Assembly (NCBI GenBank): GCA_900770785.1
Contig: CAAGLJ010000037.1
Location: 1 to 16,462 of the forward strand
Source: Lachnospiraceae bacterium
GTDB taxonomy: Bacteria > Bacillota > Clostridia > Lachnospirales > Lachnospiraceae
Direction: 5' to 3'
DNA length: 16,462 bases
Shown here: in pieces, positions 7,892 to 14,372 of the stretch
Layout of the letters: each line of letters opens with the position of its first letter
Numbering within the stretch: position 1 is the first letter of the stretch
Program-made: the position numbers and the translations under genes
The notes under the pieces: model-generated
Told to the model about the DNA's origin: nothing
The model's input: only the letters and a program-made list of their open reading frames with translations
Databases searched by the model: none

Positions 7892-8083
7892 TTATAAAGT
7901 GGCAATTTTGCCCATCAGATCTTCAACGTCTACACCATGTACCATAGCCGCTTCTTCCAGAGATTCACCCTGTGCGGAAGGGCAGCCCAGACAGTGCATA
8001 CCGATCTCCATCAGGGCACTTGCAGCGGCAGGTTTGACTCTCAAAATTTCTCCAATGGTCATGTCTTTCGTGATTGCTGACAT
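7892..8083 (-). CDS. DUF1858 / hybrid-cluster-associated redox disulfide domain protein, 63 residues
   Basis: A small cytoplasmic protein made of a single DUF1858 domain (ScdA-N-like; the family is linked to hybrid-cluster proteins and thought to carry a redox-active disulfide). Seen: ITKDMTIGEILRVKP, MEIGMHCLGCPSA with CxxC (Cys31-Cys34), and ESLEEAAMVHGVDVEDL. Start: an open frame extends to 8161, but GGAGG (8092-8096) lies within that extension, 8 nt before the ATG at 8083, giving the normal domain start. It is transcribed divergently from the pyruvate formate-lyase operon, with its own promoter (8179-8207) and a stable hairpin just ahead of the Shine-Dalgarno. A role in oxygen or nitric-oxide stress around PFL is inference. 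Confidence 0.85.
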   Translation of the reverse strand: MSAITKDMTIGEILRVKPAAASALMEIGMHCLGCPSAQGESLEEAAMVHGVDVEDLMGKIATL

Positions 8084-8100
8084 ATCTTTTTCCTCCATTC

Positions 8101-8116
8101 TGCTGCTTTGGCAGCA
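8101..8116 (-). promoter_or_regulatory. Leader hairpin directly upstream of the DUF1858 ribosome binding site
   Basis: TGCTGC / GCAGCA with a CAAA loop on the minus strand, 4 nt before the GGAGG. A near-identical element precedes rplI at 14330-14345. Possible mRNA stabiliser or translational control element; no U-tract follows, so it is not a terminator. Confidence 0.5.
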
Positions 8117-8178
8117 TTTTATCATAACAGAAAAAAACTTATTTCTTCCTGTTATCCTCATTTTTCACGAGTAGCTAT

Positions 8179-8207
8179 AGTATAATACATTTTGCGATAT
8201 TTGTATA
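8179..8207 (-). promoter_or_regulatory. Promoter of the DUF1858 gene
   Basis: Minus strand: -35 TATACA (8202-8207), 17-nt spacer, -10 TATACT (8179-8184). Expected leader is about 90 nt, containing the TGCTGC hairpin. Confidence 0.5.
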
Positions 8208-8229
8208 GAAAAAAGTACACCCTCATTGC

Positions 8230-8258
8230 TTGACATTGTGAAATACTTAACATATAAT
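8230..8258 (+). promoter_or_regulatory. Consensus sigma-A promoter of the split pyruvate formate-lyase operon
   Basis: A perfect TTGACA (8230-8235), 17-nt spacer, perfect TATAAT (8253-8258). Expected start is near 8265, a leader of about 66 nt before the pflB ATG. A promoter this close to ideal implies very high expression unless repressed; a Rex-like site occupies the spacer. Confidence 0.88.
8236..8253 (+). promoter_or_regulatory. Rex-type redox operator inside the pfl promoter
   Basis: TTGTGAA-ATAC-TTAACAT fits the Rex 18-mer TTGTKAAN4TTMACAA at all but the last base and lies exactly between the -35 and -10 hexamers. Rex is a NAD(H)-sensing repressor that leaves DNA when NADH rises; fermentation genes are its usual targets in Firmicutes. 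Binding here is inferred; no rex gene is in the window. Confidence 0.65.
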
Positions 8259-8330
8259 CGAAATCGAAAGAATTACATAGTGTTTCACGCTATTATAAAA
8301 TCATACACATTAAACAGGAGGAGTAATCAG

Positions 8331-10373
<2,043 letters not shown>

Positions 10374-10383
10374 GAAGGTGACT

Positions 10384-10593
10384 ATGGACGAGAATAAAAT
10401 GATTGATGACCTCGTTGCCATGCTGGATGCAAGCATGGCAAAGGGGGTAGGCCATATCAATGCTGATGTGGATGTAAATATGGAAGGGGCAAAGCGGGTA
10501 GAGACTTTAGGATGCTCTGATTGTTCCAGAACTCCCCTGGCCTGCAGTGTCCCCACCCTGGAACAGGGATTAGATGACTACACAAAATTATAA
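10384..10593 (+). CDS. Small protein paralogous to the start of the glycyl-radical domain, with a three-cysteine tail in place of the radical loop
   Basis: A 69-residue protein, 10 nt after pflB, with GAAGG 5 nt before the ATG. Residues 6-29 (MIDDLVAMLDASMAKGVGHI and on) align without gaps to residues 7-30 of the radical subunit at 10615-10857, with 11 of 24 identical and most others conservative. The rest diverges: there is no RVSGY radical loop. Instead it has ETLGCSDCSRTPLACSV with Cys44, Cys47 and Cys54, and ends LEQGLDDYTKL. I know no named family for it. It probably docks on the PFL core where the radical domain docks; it may be a place-holder, a radical guard, or an oxygen- or metal-sensing subunit (inference). 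Small cysteine-bearing subunits exist in other glycyl-radical enzymes (BssB/BssC, HpdC), but those are not obviously homologous. Confidence 0.8.
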   Translation: MDENKMIDDLVAMLDASMAKGVGHINADVDVNMEGAKRVETLGCSDCSRTPLACSVPTLEQGLDDYTKL

Positions 10594-10614
10594 AATAGAA
10601 GGAGGATTTTTATC

Positions 10615-10857
10615 ATGGAAAACACAAACGCACAGGTTGACAACTTAGTTGCTTTATTGGACGGTTATGCAAGCAAGGGTGGACATCACCTTAATGTAAA
10701 TGTATTGAACAGAGATACTTTACTGGATGCACAAAAGCATCCTGAAAAATACCCTCAGCTGACCATTCGTGTTTCCGGATATGCTGTTAACTTTATCAAA
10801 TTAACGCCTGAACAGCAGACCGATGTAATTAACCGTACCTTCCACGCTTCCGTTTAG
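10615..10857 (+). CDS. grcA: Stand-alone glycyl-radical subunit of pyruvate formate-lyase (GrcA/YfiD-like)
   Basis: An 80-residue protein equal to the C-terminal domain of PflB. Seen: docking segment QVDNLVALLDGYASKGGHHL then NVNVLNRDTLLDA, HPEKYPQL, and the radical motif TIRVSGYAVNF with Gly55 as the expected radical site; it ends EQQTDVINRTF. AAGGAGG lies 8 nt before the ATG. In E. coli a similar free protein, GrcA/YfiD, is a spare part for oxygen-cleaved PFL; here the core has no radical domain of its own, so this subunit should be obligatory. It is larger than the bare RVSGY segment, since it carries the whole C-terminal domain. A strong terminator follows before the activase gene pflA. 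The gene symbol is by similarity. Confidence 0.93.
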   Translation: MENTNAQVDNLVALLDGYASKGGHHLNVNVLNRDTLLDAQKHPEKYPQLTIRVSGYAVNFIKLTPEQQTDVINRTFHASV

Positions 10858-10884
10858 TTTGAAAAGGTAGAGACAATTTAGTAG

Positions 10885-10914
10885 ATACCGGCTCATCTGA
10901 GCCGGTATTTTTTT
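10885..10914 (+). terminator. Rho-independent terminator between the radical subunit gene and pflA
   Basis: A perfect 10-bp stem ATACCGGCTC (10885-10894) / GAGCCGGTAT (10899-10908) with an ATCT loop and six further T residues. It lies 27 nt after the radical subunit stop and ends 15 nt before the pflA ATG, so pflA is expressed either by read-through or from an unseen promoter. Confidence 0.92.
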
Positions 10915-10929
10915 AGAATGAGAGGAAAT

Positions 10930-11715
10930 ATGAAAGGAAGAATTCACTCACTGGAGAGCTTCGGTACTGTAGACGGGCCGGGCGTACGATATGTAATTTT
11001 TGTACAGGGCTGCCCCATGCGTTGCGCCTACTGTCATAATCCGGATACCTGGGATTTTTCCGGTGGACAGGAAATGGAGCCTGCTTATCTGATTGAACAA
11101 TATGAAAGAAATGCAGAATTTTATAAAGGAGGCGGCATTACCGTAACGGGTGGTGAACCTCTCTGTCAGATGGAATTTTTAATTGAGCTTTTTACTCTGG
11201 CAAAGGAAAAAAATATTCATACCTGCATTGATACCTCTGGTGTTGCCTATAATCCTGACTCCAAGGAGGATAAGAAACAGCTTAAAAAGCTGCTTTCTCT
11301 TACGGATCTGGTTTTGCTGGACATCAAACATATCAATCCCCAGAAGCATATGGAGCTTACCTGGCAGCCCAATAAAAATATTCTTAAATTTGCCCGCTAT
11401 CTGAATAAAAAGAAGGTTCCTACGTGGATTCGCCATGTTGTGGTTCCCGGAGTTACCGATAATAAAGAATCGTTAATGGCTCTGGGCTATTTTATCGGAG
11501 GACTTTCCAACCTGCAGGCCCTCGATCTTTTGCCCTATCACGTCATGGGGGTAAAAAAATATGAGGAGCTGGGACTACAGTACCGCCTGAAGGATGTACC
11601 GCCAATGGATAAAGATAAACTCCGGGAATTAAAACTATATGTGCTTAAAGGAATTAAGATCCGCCGGAACGAAATGGACAGCTATACTAATGTGGTATCT
11701 GATTTAATACATTAA
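10930..11715 (+). CDS. pflA: Pyruvate formate-lyase activating enzyme (radical SAM)
   Basis: A 261-residue glycyl-radical activase: a [4Fe-4S]-dependent radical SAM enzyme that abstracts a hydrogen from the PFL glycine via 5'-deoxyadenosyl radical. Seen: FGTVDGPGVRYVIF, the cluster motif CPMRCAYC (Cys28, Cys32, Cys35; CX3CX2C), the SAM-binding TVTGGEPL, and LLDIKH with WIRHVVVPGVTDN further on. There is no second ferredoxin-like domain, which matches PFL activases rather than larger GRE activases. Start: an ATG at 10918 has no ribosome binding site; GAGAGGA lies inside its codons, just upstream of the ATG at 10930. It should activate the free 80-residue subunit, perhaps bound to the core. The adjacent ferredoxin is a plausible reductant. 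Confidence 0.96.
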   Translation: MKGRIHSLESFGTVDGPGVRYVIFVQGCPMRCAYCHNPDTWDFSGGQEMEPAYLIEQYERNAEFYKGGGITVTGGEPLCQMEFLIELFTLAKEKNIHTCIDTSGVAYNPDSKEDKKQLKKLLSLTDLVLLDIKHINPQKHMELTWQPNKNILKFARYLNKKKVPTWIRHVVVPGVTDNKESLMALGYFIGGLSNLQALDLLPYHVMGVKKYEELGLQYRLKDVPPMDKDKLRELKLYVLKGIKIRRNEMDSYTNVVSDLIH

Positions 11716-11737
11716 TTATTTATTTTTCTATTGTATA

Positions 11738-11767
11738 ATGTGTTAATTTGTATTAAAATTAACACAT
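11738..11767 (+). promoter_or_regulatory. Perfect 12-bp palindrome over the ferredoxin promoter region (operator-like)
   Basis: ATGTGTTAATTT (11738-11749) and AAATTAACACAT (11756-11767) are perfect inverted copies, 6 nt apart. A TATAAT (11734-11739) overlaps its left edge, so the palindrome would cover the -10 and start site; a good -35 is not evident. No T-run follows, arguing against a terminator. It contains TGTTAA/TTAACA half-sites, but their spacing is not that of Rex. The regulator is unknown. Confidence 0.6.
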
Positions 11768-11791
11768 AGGAATGAAAAGGAGGATTTTATT

Positions 11792-11962
11792 ATGGCTTAT
11801 GTAATTAGCGATGCTTGTATTATGTGTGGTGCTTGTGAAGGCACTTGTCCTGTGGGTTGCATTTCTGCTGGTGATTCTCAGTACAACATTGATCCTGATC
11901 AGTGTATTGACTGTGGTTCCTGTGCAGGCTCCTGCCCTGTAGGCGCTATTTCCGAGGGCTAG
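11792..11962 (+). CDS. 2[4Fe-4S] ferredoxin, clostridial type
   Basis: A 56-residue low-potential electron carrier. Seen: two CxxCxxCxxxCP motifs, Cys9/12/15/19 and Cys38/41/44/48, separated by a short acidic spacer; this is the normal clostridial ferredoxin plan and length. One extra cysteine, Cys23, follows the first motif (CPVGC), where the second motif has Ala (CPVGA). AAAGGAGG precedes the ATG. It lies 76 nt after pflA, with a palindromic operator-like site between them. Likely roles are electron donor to the PflA radical SAM cluster and general pool for hydrogenase and other oxidoreductases; the pairing with PflA is inferred from adjacency. Confidence 0.95.
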   Translation: MAYVISDACIMCGACEGTCPVGCISAGDSQYNIDPDQCIDCGSCAGSCPVGAISEG

Positions 11963-12035
11963 ATTCTTTGCTTCTACATAGGAGCTTAATCTATATACCA
12001 CCAAAAGTATCATATTAGAGATAATAAAGAAAGCG

Positions 12036-12065
12036 AAAAGCATTCAAAAAAATGAATGCTTTTTT
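12036..12065 (+). terminator. Terminator after the ferredoxin gene, shared with the converging coiled-coil gene
   Basis: AAAAGCATTC (12036-12045) / GAATGCTTTT (12054-12063) with an 8-nt A-rich loop, followed by T residues. On the minus strand the stop codon of the converging gene (12044-12046) lies inside the stem, and T residues follow on that side too, so it can act in both directions. Confidence 0.8.
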
Positions 12066-12361
12066 CTTTTTCCTGTATTCTGCTTTTCCCGAATGCTTTC
12101 ATCAAGGGTTCGGAAGTGCTTTTCCATTTCCTCCCATCGTTTTTCCTGCTGCTTTTCATGTTCCTTCCACTCTTCCTTAAGCTGCATATTGCACTCCCGC
12201 ACAGTTTCTCTGACGGTCTGTTTAATCAGGCTTTTTAACAGCAGCTGAATTTTCTCTGCTTTTTCATTCCTTTCTTCCAGAGACATACTCCTGCCTTCCT
12301 GTTTCAGCGGCAGTAATACTCCTTTTTCATTGTCAAATACCATGTAACGTTCTTTTTCCAT
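12044..12361 (-). CDS. Small predicted coiled-coil protein, 105 residues, unknown function
   Basis: I do not recognise a named family. The N-terminus (MEKERYMVFDNEKGVLLPL) looks like a short beta element; residues about 26-95 are almost all charged and helical (EERNEKAEKIQLLLKSLIK, then repeated Lys/Glu/Gln/Trp segments) and should form a coiled coil; the tail is basic (KRKKHSFF). No signal peptide or membrane helix is seen. A single Cys lies in RECNMQ. AAAGGAG precedes the ATG. It lies 133 nt after dnaB on the same strand, but the dnaB terminator is in between, so it probably has its own transcription. Partners cannot be inferred. Confidence 0.7.
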   Translation of the reverse strand: MEKERYMVFDNEKGVLLPLKQEGRSMSLEERNEKAEKIQLLLKSLIKQTVRETVRECNMQLKEEWKEHEKQQEKRWEEMEKHFRTLDESIREKQNTGKRKKHSFF

Positions 12362-12415
12362 TTCTTCTCCTTTCTATTCTAAAGAATACCATACCCCCCT
12401 TGTAAAACAATGTAG

Positions 12416-12485
12416 AAAAAAGGACTGGCGTAAAAGAATTACAGCAATATTTTTTGCAGCAATCCTTTTACACCGGTCCTTTTTA
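12416..12485 (-). terminator. Long hairpin terminator after dnaB
   Basis: AAAAGGAC (12418-12425) pairs with GTCCTTTT (12476-12483), continued by GG/CC and GTAAAAG/CTTTTAC around a roughly 28-nt loop. Read on the minus strand it follows the dnaB stop (12495) by about 10 nt and ends in a run of six T. Confidence 0.8.
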
Positions 12486-12494
12486 ATAGTTCTT

Positions 12495-13838
12495 TTAGTA
12501 ATCCCGTTCTTTATTTGCAAATTTGGTATACTCAGGCAGCCATACAAGCTCAACGGTACCAATAGGACCATTACGCTGTTTGCCGATAATAATTTCGGAT
12601 ATACCCTTTTTCTCACTGTCCTTATTGTAGTAGTCATCGCGGTAAATAAACATTACTACGTCCGCATCCTGCTCAATGGCCCCTGATTCACGAAGGTCTG
12701 ACATCATCGGCCTGTGGTCCGGTCTCTGTTCCACCGCACGACTTAACTGGGACAACGCCAGCACTGGTACATTTAATTCTCTTGCCAGCTTCTTCAAAGA
12801 ACGGGAAATCTCAGAAATCTCCTGCTGTCTGGACTCCGTTCTCCCGCTGCCGGACATTAACTGCAGATAGTCGATAATAATCATTTTAATGTCCTGCTCC
12901 AGCTTAAACTTACGGCATTTGCTTCTTAACTCCGATATACTGATACCTGCCGTGTCATCAATAATCAGCCTGGATTTACCTATAACACCAGCACTTTCAA
13001 TCAGCTTCTCCCATTCCTCATCATTCAGCGTACCATTTCTTAAATTCTGAGCATCCACATTGGACTCCAGGGAAAACATACGGTTTACCAGCTGCTCCTT
13101 GGACATTTCCAGGCTGAATATGGCCACTGCTTCCTTCAGTCTGAAAGCCACGTGCTGGGCAATATTTAAAACGAAGGCCGTCTTTCCCATGGATGGCCTG
13201 GCTGCAATGAGTACCAGATCCGCAGGCTGCATACCGGAGGTCTTATAATCCAAATCCAGAAATCCGGTGGCAACACCGGTAACTCTTCCACTGCTTCGGG
13301 AAGCGGCTTCAATCTTCTCCAAAGCATTCATCACCACCTGCCGTATAGGAACAAAATCCCCGGAATTTCTCTTCTGAACCAGCTCAAAGATCCTTTTCTC
13401 CGCATCCTCCAGAATAAATTCCATATTTTCCTTTCCACTATAGCACTGGTTGGCAATATCCTCATTTAAACGGATCATCTTACGCAGAATGGATTTTTCC
13501 GCTACGATATCGGCATAATGCTTAATATTGGCAGAGGTGGGTACAGCAGTAATAATATCCCGGATAAATTCCAGGCTGCTCACCTCACCGGGAACATCCT
13601 TTTCCTTCAATCTGTCCTGTAAGGTCACCAAATCCACCGGTCTTCCCTCTTCATGAAGCTCTACCATGGATTCAAAAACCACTCCATACTGCTTATTGTA
13701 AAAGTCATCACCGGAAATCAGCTCGGAAGCGACTACAATGGCTTCCCGGTCAATCATCATGGAACCAATAACCGATTGCTCTGCCTCTATACTGTGAGGC
13801 AATACCCTTTTTATGACTGCTTCCTCTATTGATGCCAT
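12495..13838 (-). CDS. dnaB: Replicative DNA helicase DnaB
   Basis: A 447-residue hexameric 5'-3' helicase of the replication fork (called DnaC in B. subtilis). Seen: an N-terminal collar/primase-interaction domain (about 10-115, with LPHSIEAEQSVIGSMM and GDDFYNKQYGVVFESM), a linker helix (about 160-180), and the RecA-like C-terminal domain with Walker A ARPSMGKT (213-220, Lys219), Walker B IIIDYLQL (Asp323), LALSQLSRAVEQRP and SDLRESGAIEQDADV. Length is normal and no intein is present. The start ATG has GAGAGG 9 nt upstream. It begins 26 nt after rplI; gdpP-rplI-dnaB is a conserved Firmicute block. Confidence 0.97.
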   Translation of the reverse strand: MASIEEAVIKRVLPHSIEAEQSVIGSMMIDREAIVVASELISGDDFYNKQYGVVFESMVELHEEGRPVDLVTLQDRLKEKDVPGEVSSLEFIRDIITAVPTSANIKHYADIVAEKSILRKMIRLNEDIANQCYSGKENMEFILEDAEKRIFELVQKRNSGDFVPIRQVVMNALEKIEAASRSSGRVTGVATGFLDLDYKTSGMQPADLVLIAARPSMGKTAFVLNIAQHVAFRLKEAVAIFSLEMSKEQLVNRMFSLESNVDAQNLRNGTLNDEEWEKLIESAGVIGKSRLIIDDTAGISISELRSKCRKFKLEQDIKMIIIDYLQLMSGSGRTESRQQEISEISRSLKKLARELNVPVLALSQLSRAVEQRPDHRPMMSDLRESGAIEQDADVVMFIYRDDYYNKDSEKKGISEIIIGKQRNGPIGTVELVWLPEYTKFANKERDY

Positions 13839-13864
13839 CTGCTTCTTCCTCTCCGGCCTTACTT

Positions 13865-14314
13865 TCAGTTCTTTTCCTGTACCTTTACGGTTAATACTCC
13901 CGTCACTTTGGGATGCAGCTTAATATTTACCCGGTAAACACCAAAGCTCTTAATCGCCTCTTCCAGCTGAATCTTCTTTTTGTCGATTTCCACACCGCAC
14001 TGTTCTTTAAAGGCAGCGGCAATCTCCTTGGTGGATACGGAGCCGAAGGTTTTTCCCCCTTCTCCTGCCTTAATCTTTACGATAACCTCTTTGGTTTCCA
14101 AATCCTTTGCCAGAGCCTGAGCTGCTTCCAGCTGTTCCTGGGCAATCTTGGCCTCATTATTTTTCTGTAATTTTAAGTCATTCAGATTCTTAGAGGTCGC
14201 CTCTACCCCTAATTTCTTAGGCAGGATATAGTTTCTTGCATATCCATCATTAACATCAATAATTTCGCCTTTCTTACCAAGGCTTTTTACGTCTTCCAAT
14301 AAAATAATTTTCAT
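13865..14314 (-). CDS. rplI: Ribosomal protein L9 (bL9)
   Basis: A 149-residue protein of the large subunit. Seen: the N-terminal rRNA-binding domain MKIILLEDVKSLGKKGEIID with GYARNYILPKKLGVEAT, the long connecting helix (about 40-78), and the C-terminal domain with GKTFGSVSTKEIAAAF and YRVNIKLHPKVTGVLTVKV. Length is typical. GAGAGG precedes the ATG by 5 nt. A 16-bp perfect palindrome sits just upstream of the ribosome binding site. It is flanked by gdpP (58 nt upstream) and dnaB (26 nt downstream) on the same strand. Confidence 0.97.
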   Translation of the reverse strand: MKIILLEDVKSLGKKGEIIDVNDGYARNYILPKKLGVEATSKNLNDLKLQKNNEAKIAQEQLEAAQALAKDLETKEVIVKIKAGEGGKTFGSVSTKEIAAAFKEQCGVEIDKKKIQLEEAIKSFGVYRVNIKLHPKVTGVLTVKVQEKN

Positions 14315-14329
14315 TTTTACCTCTCATTC

Positions 14330-14345
14330 TGCTGCCCGGGCAGCA
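14330..14345 (-). promoter_or_regulatory. 16-bp palindrome / leader hairpin upstream of rplI
   Basis: TGCTGCCCGGGCAGCA is a perfect palindrome, 4 nt upstream of the rplI Shine-Dalgarno. The same TGCTGC-N4-GCAGCA-GAATG element precedes the DUF1858 gene (8101-8116). A TATAAT at 14360-14365 (minus) could start an rplI-dnaB transcript just above it, but it has no convincing -35. Confidence 0.5.
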
Positions 14346-14372
14346 CATCTCTTATGACAATTATAGCTCTTT

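Noticed and set aside
7892..8161. Longer 89-residue version of the DUF1858 protein
   Set aside because: The Shine-Dalgarno lies within the extension and the domain family begins at the internal Met (8083).
8226..8330. N-terminal extension of the pflB reading frame to a TTG at 8226
   Set aside because: It would put the consensus promoter inside the coding region; AGGAGGAG immediately before the ATG at 8331 and the usual PflB start (KWEHDINVRDFI) settle the start.
10859..10887. Possible pflA promoter TTGAAA-17-TAGATA
   Set aside because: The -10 matches only 3 of 6 bases and overlaps the terminator stem.
11738..11767. Palindrome upstream of the ferredoxin gene as a pflA terminator or a Rex site
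   Set aside because: No T-run follows the stem, so a terminator is unlikely; Rex half-sites should be 4 nt apart but the TGTTAA/TTAACA pair here is about 12 nt apart.
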